A DNA stretch of 64,000 bases from NCBI RefSeq assembly GCF_019511445.1, contig NZ_JAEUAN010000002.1, positions 124,001-188,000 on the forward strand, written 5' to 3'. Source of the DNA: Aliirhizobium wenxiniae. GTDB taxonomy: Bacteria; Pseudomonadota; Alphaproteobacteria; Rhizobiales; Rhizobiaceae. The notes under the pieces are model-generated. The model made no database searches, was not told where the DNA came from, and saw nothing but the letters and a program-made list of their open reading frames with translations. This document shows, piece after piece, positions 54,160-64,000 of this stretch (its first letter is position 1; every line of letters starts with the position of its first letter). A program made the position numbers and the translations under genes.

Positions 54160-54205
54160 ATACATTCAGCCTGTATGTTTTCTTATAAATACATTCTGTC
54201 TGTAT
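54160..54205. promoter_or_regulatory. Two TetR operators ATACATTCAGCCTGTAT / ATACATTCTGTCTGTAT
   Basis: The 17-bp sites at 54160-54176 and 54189-54205 share ATACA-N7-TGTAT and differ at only two inner positions. They are 29 bp apart between the divergent VOC and TetR genes and lie 20-65 bases before the TetR start. Confidence 0.85.
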
Positions 54206-54224
54206 GTAAATAGAGGATGGTCGC

Positions 54225-54803
54225 ATGCCGCGCAGCAATCGCGAACGCACCGATGCCACCCGCACCGCCCTTCTGGATGCCGCGCGGACATTGTTCATCG
54301 AAAAGGGCTATGCCGAAACCGCAACTCCGGACATCGTCGCCGCGGCCGAGGTGACGCGTGGCGCGCTCTACCATCACTTTGCCGACAAAAAAGCGCTGTT
54401 CTGGGCCGTGATCGAACGCGAGGCCAACCATGTCGCCGCCGATATCGACGCCCGCTCGGCAGATGCCTCGTCGCCACGCGAGGCGTTGCTGCAGGGCGCA
54501 TCCGCCTATTTCGACGCGATGGCCGTGCCGGGCCGCACACGCCTGCTTCTCAAAGAAACCCCGGCGCAGCAGGCGATCGACAGCGGACAAGGCGAAGACC
54601 CCGCCGAAGAGGGGCTGAAAATCGGCCTGTCGCAGCTGCTTGCAGGATCCGAAAACCTCAAGCTTCTCGATCCGCTGACATCACTGATCTCATCCGCCTT
54701 CGAAAAGGCTGCAATCGCAATCGACTGCGGCGGAAACCGCGCCGATTACGAAGCCGCAATCGCCGCCCTGCTCGATGGCCTTACAGTGCAGCCCCGCCGA
54801 TGA
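54225..54803 (+). CDS. TetR family transcriptional regulator
   Basis: The 192-residue regulator has the TetR helix-turn-helix: RTALLDAARTLFIEKGYAE, TPDIVAAAEVTRGALYHHF and ADKKALFWAVIEREA. The C-terminal helical domain binds an unknown ligand. It is divergent from the VOC gene and flanked by paired operators, so it probably represses both. The last 23 bases overlap the end of the convergent nth gene. Confidence 0.93.
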   Translation: MPRSNRERTDATRTALLDAARTLFIEKGYAETATPDIVAAAEVTRGALYHHFADKKALFWAVIEREANHVAADIDARSADASSPREALLQGASAYFDAMAVPGRTRLLLKETPAQQAIDSGQGEDPAEEGLKIGLSQLLAGSENLKLLDPLTSLISSAFEKAAIAIDCGGNRADYEAAIAALLDGLTVQPRR

Positions 54804-55584
54804 TCTGAGGCGGCAGCTCCACCAGCGGCGCTGGAATATCGAACGTCTTTTCCGGCGAGCGACAGAGATCGGCAATGACGCAATGCTCGCATTCCGGCTT
54901 GCGCGCCTTGCAGGTATAGCGCCCATGCAGGATCAGCCAGTGATGCGCATGGAAAAGATATTCTTCCGGAATGACCTTGAGGAATTGCTCTTCCACCTCA
55001 TCCGGCGTCTTGCCCGGCGCCATCAGGCAGCGGTTGCCGATGCGGAAGACATGCGTATCGACGGCAAGCGTCGGAATGCCGAAAGCCATCGACATCACCA
55101 CATTGGCGGTCTTGCGCCCCACACCCGGCAGCCGCACCAGCTCCTCGCGCGTCTTCGGCACTTCAGAGCCGAATTCGTCGATCAGCATGCGACAGAGCGC
55201 AATCACATTCTTCGCCTTGTTGCGATAAAGCCCGATCGTCTTGATATGGGCGATAACGCCGTCTTCGCCCAGCGCCAACATCTTTTCCGGCGTATCGGCT
55301 AATCGGAACAGCGCCCGCGTCGCCTTGTTGACCCCGTCATCGGTCGCCTGCGCCGATAGCGCCACGGCAACCACCAGTGTGAACGGGTTCACATGCTCCA
55401 GCTCGCCCTTCGGCTCAGGCCGCTGGATCGAGAAGCGGCGAAAGATCTCCACCATCTCTTGCCTCGAGTAGGCGGATTTGAAGCGTTTCGTCTTCGCAGC
55501 GCCCGTCTTTGCAGCCGCCTTGGACGGCGTCCGATTTGACTTTTGCAAGGAAGCGGTGCTGGATCGGGATTTGGAAATGGCCAT
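54781..55584 (-). CDS. nth: Endonuclease III (DNA glycosylase/AP lyase)
   Basis: The 267-residue base-excision repair enzyme removes oxidised pyrimidines. It has the helix-hairpin-helix LPGVGRKTANVV with catalytic Lys158, AVDTHVFRIGNR with catalytic Asp176 and the [4Fe-4S] site Cys225-x6-Cys232-x2-Cys235-x5-Cys241, all intact. The first 40 residues are a Lys/Ser/Ala-rich extension absent from the E. coli enzyme. There is no clear ribosome site; the start is 21 bases from the divergent DUF2244 start. Confidence 0.96.
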   Translation of the reverse strand: MAISKSRSSTASLQKSNRTPSKAAAKTGAAKTKRFKSAYSRQEMVEIFRRFSIQRPEPKGELEHVNPFTLVVAVALSAQATDDGVNKATRALFRLADTPEKMLALGEDGVIAHIKTIGLYRNKAKNVIALCRMLIDEFGSEVPKTREELVRLPGVGRKTANVVMSMAFGIPTLAVDTHVFRIGNRCLMAPGKTPDEVEEQFLKVIPEEYLFHAHHWLILHGRYTCKARKPECEHCVIADLCRSPEKTFDIPAPLVELPPQIIGGAAL

Positions 55585-55605
55585 CAGCCTGTATAGTCAC
55601 GCCCC

Positions 55606-56103
55606 ATGACGGAAAGCAACGCGCAGATAGCGGAGGACCACCCGGTCTTTGCCGCCGAGCTGACGCCCTATCGCTCGCTCGGGCGCAAGGGCTTCAAGCT
55701 GGTGCTTGCGCTCTCCGGCGCCGTCTGCGCCTTTTACGGTATCTTCTTCATGGTAAGCGGCGCCTGGCCGATCGGCCTGTTTCTCGGGGCGGATTTTCTG
55801 CTTCTCTATTTCGCACTGAAGATGAGCTACCGTTCCGGCCGCCAGCGCGAGGAAGTCAGCGTGTCGCCCACCAAAATCCTGATCCGCAAAGTCTCTCCGA
55901 CCGGCCGAATGATCGAACATAGCTTCAATCCCTTTTGGGCGCGTTTCCGCATCAACCGGCATGAGGAATTCGGCATCATCTCCATGTTCGTCAGCGGCGA
56001 AGGCCGCGCGACGGATGTCGGCTCCTTTCTCAATCCCGACGACCGGGAAAGCTTTGCCAAAGCCTTCCGCAGCGCGCTCGCAACCGTAACCCGCCGCCTG
56101 TGA
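55606..56103 (+). CDS. DUF2244 family membrane protein
   Basis: A 165-residue protein with two closely spaced hydrophobic helices (LVLALSGAVCAFYGIFFMVSG and WPIGLFLGADFLLLYFALKM, in parts). N-terminal FAAELTPYRSLGRKGFKLVL and C-terminal HSFNPFWARFRI, GEGRATDVGSFLNPDDRESFAKAF are the conserved DUF2244 marks. Function is unknown. In many alphaproteobacteria it neighbours nth, as here. No ribosome site is visible; TATAGT lies eight bases before the ATG. Confidence 0.9.
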   Translation: MTESNAQIAEDHPVFAAELTPYRSLGRKGFKLVLALSGAVCAFYGIFFMVSGAWPIGLFLGADFLLLYFALKMSYRSGRQREEVSVSPTKILIRKVSPTGRMIEHSFNPFWARFRINRHEEFGIISMFVSGEGRATDVGSFLNPDDRESFAKAFRSALATVTRRL

Positions 56104-56172
56104 GAAGAGCCGCAAGAAACGGGTGGTATCGATGAGTAGGAGAAGGCAAATATGAGCGAAAGGAGACAGACC

Positions 56173-57054
56173 ATGAATGCTCTCGCTCAGTTTTCGACAC
56201 CTGCGATCGACGTGACGCCGGAAGGCTCGGATTACGAGACCGTGCGCCGGGTGATCGAGATGATTACCCTCGATTACCGCGACCAGCCCTCGCTGGAGAC
56301 TATCGCTGCCGAGATCGGCCAGTCGCCGACACAGTTGCAAAAGCTCTTCACCCGTTGGGCCGGCCTGTCTCCGAAAGCCTTCCTGCAGGCGGTAACGATC
56401 GATCACGCCAAGCGCCTGCTCGGCGATGAAGGCCTGCCGCTTCTGGAAACCTCCTACGAATTGGGCCTCTCCGGCCCCGGCCGCCTGCATGATCTTTTCG
56501 TCACCCACGAGGCCATGTCTCCCGGCGAGTGGAGGGCCAAAGGCGGCGGCCTGACGATCCGCTACGGCTTCCACCCCTCTCCTTTCGGCCTTGCTCTCGT
56601 CATGGCGACCGAGCGCGGCTTGTCCGGCCTCGCCTTCGCCGATGAAGGCGGCGAACAGGAGGCGCTCGACGACATGACTCGCCGTTGGCCGAACGCCACC
56701 TATGTGGAAGACCGGGCCGCAACCGAACCCTATGTCACCCGCGTTTTCGACCGTTCGAAATGGCTCTGCGACCGGCCCTTGCGGGTCGTTCTGATCGGCA
56801 CCGACTTCCAGATGCGCGTCTGGCAAAGCCTGTTAAAGATCCCCTACGGCAAGGCCGTCACCTATTCCGATGTCGCCAACGATATCGGCCAGCCGACAGC
56901 GAGCCGGGCCGTCGGTGCGGCGGTCGGAGCAAACCCGATCTCATTCGTCGTCCCCTGCCACCGCGCGGTTGCGAAGAATGGTGCCCTCACCGGCTATCAC
57001 TGGGGCCTTACCCGCAAGCGGGCCATGCTCGGCTGGGAAACCGGCGGCATCTGA
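56173..57054 (+). CDS. Ada-like AraC-type regulator fused to methylated-DNA-cysteine methyltransferase
   Basis: The 293-residue protein joins an AraC helix-turn-helix domain (about 25-125, IAAEIGQSPTQLQKLFTRW and LSPKAFLQAVTIDHAK) to an O6-alkylguanine-DNA alkyltransferase domain (130-293). The active site VVPCHRAVAKNG is intact (Cys262). It lacks the N-terminal zinc/Cys domain of full Ada that reads phosphotriesters. ATG 56173 (MNALAQF) was chosen because AAGGAGA lies upstream. It repairs alkylated guanine and may activate an adaptive response. Confidence 0.94.
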   Translation: MNALAQFSTPAIDVTPEGSDYETVRRVIEMITLDYRDQPSLETIAAEIGQSPTQLQKLFTRWAGLSPKAFLQAVTIDHAKRLLGDEGLPLLETSYELGLSGPGRLHDLFVTHEAMSPGEWRAKGGGLTIRYGFHPSPFGLALVMATERGLSGLAFADEGGEQEALDDMTRRWPNATYVEDRAATEPYVTRVFDRSKWLCDRPLRVVLIGTDFQMRVWQSLLKIPYGKAVTYSDVANDIGQPTASRAVGAAVGANPISFVVPCHRAVAKNGALTGYHWGLTRKRAMLGWETGGI

Positions 57055-57190
57055 GCCCCTGATTCCGATCCGCTATCAGAATAATGCCCCACCAATCTAC
57101 CCGAAGATTTTAGGGGCTTATTTGCAGGGTTTTCTCGCCTCGGCTTCGAGCGTTACAGGATTTCCAATCGAAATTTGGAGATCCGTCCGG

Positions 57191-57436
57191 GTGCATGAGC
57201 GTAAGTTTCCGCGATCGAGGGCATTCCTCGGCGCCAAGATCCTGTTCAACGATCACCGCTCGGCTTTCGACGGCATCGTCAAGGAAATGTCGGAAGGCGG
57301 GGCAATGATCAGGACCGAAAGCGCGATGTCGGTCCCGGAAAATTTCACACTGCAACTCTCCGACGGCCGCCAGTTCCAATGCGATGTCCGCTGGCGCCGC
57401 ATCAACGCAATCGGTGTGGAGTTTCGCACCGACTGA
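57191..57436 (+). CDS. Small PilZ domain protein
   Basis: An 81-residue protein starting at GTG 57191 (VHERKFPRSRAFLG), with GGAG ten bases upstream. The start is a judgement, as the frame is open far upstream. RKFPRSR supplies the PilZ RxxxR motif and EMSEGGAMI the D/NxSxxG part (here MSEGG), followed by strands FTLQLSDGRQFQCDVRWRR and GVEFRTD. Such single-domain PilZ proteins bind cyclic di-GMP and act on motility or polysaccharide synthesis in alphaproteobacteria. Confidence 0.78.
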   Translation: MHERKFPRSRAFLGAKILFNDHRSAFDGIVKEMSEGGAMIRTESAMSVPENFTLQLSDGRQFQCDVRWRRINAIGVEFRTD

Positions 57437-57523
57437 GCGTTGCCATGCATTTAACGGATTGGCTCCCAGGCCTTCAGCGCACAAGCGAAGCCTCAAAGCC
57501 AATCCCGTTCATTGGTGCAGCAT

Positions 57524-58720
57524 CTACAGATTGATTGCGCCGGCAGCGGCAAAAGCGGCCACTTCGTCCTTAGCGAACCCGGCTTCGCTGAGAATTCTTG
57601 CGGTATCTTCTCCCAGAACCGGAGCTGCCTTATCCGGCATCGGCGGCATATCAGACAGCTTGATCGGGAAGCCGAGCGTGCGGATCGGCCCGAGAGACGA
57701 ATGCTGTGTCTCGACAATCATGTTGCGCGCAATCGTCTGCTCATCACGCAGCATCGCATTGATGCTGTTGATCGGCCCCGCAGGAACGCCGGCCTTCTCC
57801 AGATCTGCCAGCCAGTCCGCGACCGGGCGGGTGCGAAAAATCTCGGTCAGGATGGCCTCCAGTTCGGGAAGGTGCGCGAGGCGGTTGGCATTGGACGAAA
57901 AACGCGGATCTTCCGCCAGGTCGCGCCTATCGAGCACCTCCAGAAGGCGAAGCCAGTTCGTCTGGTTGGATGCGCCGATCACCAACCAGCTGTCGGCGGC
58001 CTCGAACGCCTGATAGGGCGCTCCGAGCGGATGGGCAGAGCCGAGAGGACCGGGAGAGACACCGGTCGCAAGGGCCATGGCCGACTGCCAGTAGGTCAGC
58101 ATGATGCCGGCCTCGAACAGCGAGGTATCGACCTTGCCACCCTTGCCGGTAGATTGACGCCGCATCAGGGCAGCAAGCACGCCGATGGCGGCAAGCAGAC
58201 CCGAGGTGATATCCGTCACCGGGGATCCCACTTTGACGGGAGGCCGGCCAGCGCCTTCGCCGGTGATGCTCATCAAACCGCTCATTGCCTGCGCGATCAG
58301 GTCGAAACCGCCGCGTGCGGCATAAGGACCCGTCTGACCAAAACCGGTAATGGAGCAATGCACGAGGCGCGGATTGATCTCTTCCAGCCGAGCATCGTCA
58401 AAGCCCAGTCGCGCCAATGCGCCAGGGCGAAGGTTCTCCACCAGAACGTCAGAGCGCTCGATCAGTCGCTCGATGATCTTGCGTCCTTCCGGCGATTTCA
58501 GATCCAGTGCCAATCCATGCTTGTTACGGTTGACCTGAAGAAACGCTGCGGATTCACCGCCGATGGTCGGCGGAACCATCCGGCGGGAATCGTCGCCGCC
58601 CTGCAGTTTCTCGATCTTGGTGACATGAGCGCCGAGATCGGCAAGGAACATCGAGCAGACCGGACCGGCCATGACATGGCTGAGATCAAGAACGCGGATT
58701 CCATCAAGGGGAGTGGGCAT
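57524..58720 (-). CDS. CaiB/BaiF family class III CoA-transferase
   Basis: The 398-residue enzyme has the family start LDGIRVLDLSHVMAGPVCSMFLADLGA (in parts), VENLRPGALARLGFD with the region of the catalytic Asp, SITGFGQTGPYAARGGFD and the C-terminal GVPAGPINSI. It moves CoA between carboxylic acids. It starts six bases after the enoyl-CoA hydratase stop, so the two are one operon and probably act together on a CoA-bound organic acid, for example in carnitine- or mesaconate-like pathways. The acid is unknown. Confidence 0.93.
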   Translation of the reverse strand: MPTPLDGIRVLDLSHVMAGPVCSMFLADLGAHVTKIEKLQGGDDSRRMVPPTIGGESAAFLQVNRNKHGLALDLKSPEGRKIIERLIERSDVLVENLRPGALARLGFDDARLEEINPRLVHCSITGFGQTGPYAARGGFDLIAQAMSGLMSITGEGAGRPPVKVGSPVTDITSGLLAAIGVLAALMRRQSTGKGGKVDTSLFEAGIMLTYWQSAMALATGVSPGPLGSAHPLGAPYQAFEAADSWLVIGASNQTNWLRLLEVLDRRDLAEDPRFSSNANRLAHLPELEAILTEIFRTRPVADWLADLEKAGVPAGPINSINAMLRDEQTIARNMIVETQHSSLGPIRTLGFPIKLSDMPPMPDKAAPVLGEDTARILSEAGFAKDEVAAFAAAGAINL

Positions 58721-58726
58721 CGGGTA

Positions 58727-59506
58727 TTAACGACCTTTGAATTGCGGTTGTGTCTTGTTGAGAAAGGCTTCACGGCCGATCTGGAAATCTTCGGTGGCAA
58801 AGCAGGCATGGCTCTCTTTGTGCTCTTCGGCTGTAATCGGCCGCGGTTCCGTGAGCCTGTGTACGAAGCGCTTGTGCCAGCGCGCCACGAGCGGAGCGCC
58901 GGCAGCGATCTTTGCCGCGGTCGTGCGTACCGTCTCCTCGAAATTCTCCGCATCGCTGATTATACCGACAAGCCCGATCCGCTTTGCCTCCTCGGCATCG
59001 ATCAGGTCGCCGGTCAGAAGCAATTGCAGGCTTGGGCCGGGGCCGATCAGGCTGACCAGCGGATCAAGCTCGCTGAGCGCAACGGTCAGGCCAAGGCGCT
59101 TGACTGGAAGCCCGAAGCGCGAAGCGGTTGAGGCGATACGGATGTCGCAGAGAGCAGCAAGCTCCAGCCCACCGCCAACGCACAACCCGTCGATCGCTGC
59201 AATCACCGGGTGGCGGCAATTGCGGATCGCCGCAAGCGCCGCGCCCGCGCGTTCACCATAACGATGAGCCGCCTCCGGATCCTGGCGCTCCTGAAGAAAT
59301 TCGCCGATATCGGCCCCGGCGCTGAAGGCGCGCCCGCCATGGCCGGATAGAACGATGCAGCGGATGTCGGTATTGCCATCGAGCGCGGTAAGCGCCGCGC
59401 CAAGCGCGTCCCACATTTCCAGCGACATGGCATTGTGTTTTTCCGGCCTGGCGATCCCGATATGAGCGATGTCACCTGAAATCTCGGTCTTGATATATTG
59501 CGACAT
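58727..59506 (-). CDS. Enoyl-CoA hydratase/isomerase family protein
   Basis: A 259-residue crotonase-fold protein: IGIARPEKHNAMSLEMWDAL, oxyanion-hole parts GRAFSAGADIGEFLQ and IDGLCVGGGLELAALCDIRIAS, with the Glu region RFGLPVKRLGL. The usual second catalytic Glu of hydratases is replaced around GLTVALSELDP, so isomerase or hydrolase activity is possible. No ribosome site is evident. It is the first gene of a two-gene unit with the CoA-transferase. Confidence 0.9.
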   Translation of the reverse strand: MSQYIKTEISGDIAHIGIARPEKHNAMSLEMWDALGAALTALDGNTDIRCIVLSGHGGRAFSAGADIGEFLQERQDPEAAHRYGERAGAALAAIRNCRHPVIAAIDGLCVGGGLELAALCDIRIASTASRFGLPVKRLGLTVALSELDPLVSLIGPGPSLQLLLTGDLIDAEEAKRIGLVGIISDAENFEETVRTTAAKIAAGAPLVARWHKRFVHRLTEPRPITAEEHKESHACFATEDFQIGREAFLNKTQPQFKGR

Positions 59507-59850
59507 GAACCAACCAATCTTTGGCGTATTACATTTTCAAAATAGCCAGGCGCCTCGCGGCACCCGCAAGCTCAGCCTGCGGAGAAGACACCAGGAAATA
59601 TCTGTTTTGTCCTCACACGCTCGTCAACGCCGGCTTCTTCCCTTTGGCACGGGCTGAACGCTTTGCTACCGCTGGCTCGCCGCATATTACTGATAAGCCC
59701 CCACCGAGCTCGGAATTTAATTTCAAAATCCATCGGATACAGGAATTATTTATATTCAAGGCAAAGATATCGCGTAATAAAATCTCTTTTTAAGCTGACG
59801 CCCGTTTGTACAATCGCAGGCCACGATCATCCCACAGCAAAGTGCGTTTC
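59507..59850. other. 344-bp gene-free region before metQ
   Basis: The region becomes AT-rich at about 59700-59790, likely the promoter of the MetQ-like gene. It was examined for SAM-II or other methionine riboswitch features and none was recognised. No convincing small gene was found. Confidence 0.55.
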
Positions 59851-60648
59851 ATGAAAAATATTGCAGTTGGTGTGTCCAAGGCCGTTTTTGCAGGCCTCTT
59901 GGCAACCCTCATGGCCGCTTCGGCCCAAGCCGCTTCGATCAAGGTCGGCACCACATCAGGCCCTCATGCCGAGGTTCTGGAAGTCGTCAAGGAAGAGGCT
60001 GCCAAGCGCGGTCTCGACATCACGATCATCGAGTTCAATGACTATGTCATTCCGAACGAAGCGCTCGTCTCGGGTGAAATCGACGCAAACACCTTCCAGA
60101 CACGCCCTTTCCTTGACAATTACGTCAAGTCTTCGGGCAAGACCGTTGTCGACGTCGCCAAGACCTATGTTCTGCCGCTCGGCTATTATTCGACGAAATA
60201 CAAGAGCTTCGAAGAGCTGCCGGACGGCGCGCAGGTCGGCATTTCGAACGACCCGACCAATGCTGCCCGCGCGCTGCTGCTTCTGTCGCACAAGGGTGTC
60301 ATCAAGCTTCGTGACGGCGGTCACGACAATTCAACCGTCCTCGACATCGTCGAGAACCCGCACAATTTCGAATTCGTCGAACTGGAAGCCGGGCAGCTGG
60401 CCCGCAGCCTGAGCGATGTCGACGCCGCGGCTATCAACACCAGCTTTGCGATCAAGGCCAACCTGGATCCGGCCAAGGATGCCATCCTGCGCGAAGACCG
60501 CGATTCACCTTATTCGAACATCATCGCCGTTGGCGAGAAGGACGTGAAGGCGCCGTGGCTCGCCGATTTCATCTCGGCTTTCCATTCCGATCCGGTCAAG
60601 CAAGCGCTTGCCGTCCAGCTCAAGGGCGCAGCCGTCCCTGCCTGGTGA
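59851..60648 (+). CDS. metQ: MetQ/NlpA family methionine-type ABC substrate-binding protein
   Basis: The 265-residue protein has a signal peptide (MKNIAVGVSKAVFAGLLATL, cleavage near AQA) and no lipobox Cys. The NlpA fold is seen in IKVGTTSGPHAEVLEVVKEEA, FNDYVIPNEALVSGEIDANTF (in parts), GISNDPTNAARALLLL and AAINTSFAI. It would bind methionine or a related amino acid. No metN or metI gene is adjacent, so it must work with a transporter encoded elsewhere or is an orphan. No strong ribosome site precedes ATG 59851. Confidence 0.9.
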   Translation: MKNIAVGVSKAVFAGLLATLMAASAQAASIKVGTTSGPHAEVLEVVKEEAAKRGLDITIIEFNDYVIPNEALVSGEIDANTFQTRPFLDNYVKSSGKTVVDVAKTYVLPLGYYSTKYKSFEELPDGAQVGISNDPTNAARALLLLSHKGVIKLRDGGHDNSTVLDIVENPHNFEFVELEAGQLARSLSDVDAAAINTSFAIKANLDPAKDAILREDRDSPYSNIIAVGEKDVKAPWLADFISAFHSDPVKQALAVQLKGAAVPAW

Positions 60649-60695
60649 TCGGCTCTCTTTACTTGTCGGGCCAATAAGCCTCCTAAACGTGATGC

Positions 60696-60730
60696 AGGGG
60701 GACGGTCACCGTACTGGTGGCCGTCCCTCT
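60696..60730 (+). terminator. Hairpin terminator after metQ
   Basis: A 15-bp stem (60696-60710 with 60716-60730, loop GTACT) lies 48 bases past the stop. Only a short weak T tract follows, so rho may also contribute. Confidence 0.7.
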
Positions 60731-61529
60731 TGCATAACGGCGATCCTTTCACACGTCCGGCAGACTATCCGGAGATATCGCAGGCAGGACGTGAGGCACG
60801 TCGACGCCGAGATCCCACTTCATCAGGTGCCCCTTTCAGGTGACTGTCAGTTTGAAAGCCGATGCCACGCTGCAATAGCAGGCGTGCCCCGCCTGTTCGG
60901 CAAGGTGGATCGGCAACATGACAGTGACATCCAGGCAGAAATGGCTTCGCAACGCAGCCGCCGCAATCGGTATGACGGCGCTCGGCCTCGGCGCCTATCT
61001 CGGCTTCCTCCAGCTCTCCGGCAATTTCCACACGGTTATCGCCGGCGAACTCTACCGCTCGGCGCAACCGACTGCGGCGCAGATCGAAGACTATGTGCAA
61101 GATTACGGTATCCGCACCATCATCAATCTGCGCGGCGCTTCAAAGGATGCCAGCTGGTACGCCGACGAAATATCGACAGCACAGCGGCTCGGGATAAACC
61201 ATATCGACTTCCGCATGGTCGCTTCAAAAGGGCTGACCGCAGAACAGGCCGACCAGCTTGTCGCCCTGCTGAGGGATGCACCGAAACCCATCCTCATCCA
61301 TTGCCAGGGCGGCGCCGACCGCACCGGCCTCGCCTCGGTCATCTACAGCCAGCAGATAGCCGGCATCCCGGTCGACACGGCCGAGAGGCAGCTATCGCTG
61401 TTTTTCGGCCATATCGGCCTGCCGCACATATCAAGGGCCTATGCGATGGACCGGACCTGGGAAATGCTGGAACGTCATTACGGCCTGTCCGAAGACGGAC
61501 ACCCGGCTGCGACCTCGCCCACATCCGCC

Positions 61530-63377
<1,848 letters not shown>

Positions 63378-63419
63378 CGGTTTCCCCTTGGTTCTTATAA
63401 CGCGATGGACTTGCCCGGA

Positions 63420-64000
63420 TCAGGCCGCGAGCGCGGTTTCCGCCAGCGTCACCCAGTAGCTGACGCCATAGGGGATCGCCTCGTCGTTGAAGTCATAGGC
63501 GGCATTGTGCAGGCTCGCCGTATCGCCATTGCCGATGAAGATGAAGGCGCCCGGACGCTGTTCCAGCATGTAGGAAAAATCCTCGGCTCCCATATGCGGA
63601 TTGACCTCGCCATTGACAGCCTTCGGACCTGCGACCTTGCCGGCAATGCCGATCGCAAATTCGGTTTCCGCCTCATGGTTGAAGGTCACCGGATATCCGC
63701 GACGATAGACGACTTCCGCCGTTGCGCCATGCACGGTCGCAGTCATTTCGGCAATCTCCGTCAGGCGCTTCTCTGCAAAATCGCGCGTTTCCGGCAAAAG
63801 CGTGCGCACCGTGCCGACAAGTTTCACCGTGTCGGGAATGACGTTATTCGCATCACCGCCATGGATCGCCGCGACCGTCACCACCAGCGATCTCAGAGGA
63901 TCGGTCTCGCGCGACACGATCGACTGCAGTGCAATGACGATATGCGATGCGGCAAGCACCGGATCGATCGAGTTATGCGGTTGCGCGGCATGGCTTCCGC
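63420..64000 (-). CDS. M20 family amidohydrolase (partial, N-terminus outside window)
   Basis: The frame is open from 64000 and ends at 63420, giving the last 193 codons or so. [61 protein letters not shown] and the C-terminal [17 protein letters not shown] are typical of the metal-dependent N-acyl-amino-acid/hippurate amidohydrolases. The Glu-Asp pair in GAEDF and the final His belong to the metal site. It is 42 bp upstream of the DppDF gene, suggesting uptake plus hydrolysis of peptides or acylated amino acids. Confidence 0.93.
   Translation of the reverse strand, partial: GSHAAQPHNSIDPVLAASHIVIALQSIVSRETDPLRSLVVTVAAIHGGDANNVIPDTVKLVGTVRTLLPETRDFAEKRLTEIAEMTATVHGATAEVVYRRGYPVTFNHEAETEFAIGIAGKVAGPKAVNGEVNPHMGAEDFSYMLEQRPGAFIFIGNGDTASLHNAAYDFNDEAIPYGVSYWVTLAETALAA

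Noticed and set aside
56870..57190. N-terminal extension of the PilZ protein
   Set aside because: This part overlaps the methyltransferase gene in another frame and has shadow-type composition; the PilZ domain itself starts near 57191.
59507..59850. Possible SAM riboswitch before metQ
   Set aside because: No SAM-II or SAM/SAH-like conserved core was recognised by eye; a covariance-model search would be needed to exclude it.

Overview
The window looks like chromosomal DNA of an alphaproteobacterium of the Rhizobiaceae (Rhizobium/Agrobacterium type). The basis is high GC, a sitABCD metal transporter behind Fur/Mur-like boxes, a smoEFGK-mtlK type polyol operon, many sugar ABC transporters and soluble plus membrane chemoreceptors, and short mosaic palindromes between genes. 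These are family-level arguments; no rRNA or tRNA gene is present to fix the species. No CRISPR array, prophage, transposase or toxin-antitoxin module was seen. Both ends cut through a gene: an ABC-F ATPase on the left and an M20 amidohydrolase on the right.

Layout. 1-1059: partial ABC-F protein. 1231-7294: minus-strand cluster of a ribose-type ABC transporter (ATPase, permease, binding protein) followed by a sugar-phosphate-isomerase-like TIM barrel and a Gfo/Idh/MocA oxidoreductase. 7461-9865: small conserved protein, LysR regulator, aldo/keto reductase. 9943-13957: xylose isomerase, xylulokinase and a LacI regulator. One 16-bp operator type occurs before xylA (perfect palindrome), before the LacI gene and before the transporter cluster, so all three are probably one xylose-linked regulon. 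14106-17785: EmrAB-like efflux pump with a divergent TetR regulator and two matching operators. 17893-24361: TerC, glutathione peroxidase, FecBCD-type ABC system, SLC13 permease. 24499-27701: gltX and lysS, each followed by a large nested palindromic element. 27916-34614: unknown membrane-anchored protein, sitABCD, a MarR regulator and an MFS transporter with four shared operator-like boxes. 34702-36405: soluble PAS-PAS chemoreceptor. 36599-48125: transaldolase, two SorC-family regulators, and the polyol operon (binding protein, two permeases, ATPase, mannitol-type dehydrogenase, HAD phosphatase, FGGY kinase).

48147-50439: SnoaL-like protein and SDR with a divergent LysR regulator. 50489-52585: membrane chemoreceptor whose dCache domain carries the residue pattern of amino-acid sensors. 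52999-57436: EI24/CysZ-like membrane protein, VOC protein with divergent TetR and paired operators, endonuclease III, DUF2244 protein, Ada-like methyltransferase, PilZ protein. 57524-59506: enoyl-CoA hydratase and class III CoA-transferase. 59851-64000: orphan MetQ-like binding protein, a CX5R phosphatase whose 3' end overlaps a fused DppD-DppF ATPase by 129 bp, and the amidohydrolase.

The common theme is uptake and catabolism of pentoses and polyols feeding the pentose phosphate pathway (XylA, XylB, transaldolase, MtlK, FGGY kinase), interleaved with metal uptake, efflux and chemotaxis. The most informative signals are regulatory: five sets of paired or repeated palindromes sit on promoters beside a regulator gene or, at sitA, without one, and the intergenic mosaic repeats have arms whose differences preserve base pairing. 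I found no clearly unprecedented protein system.
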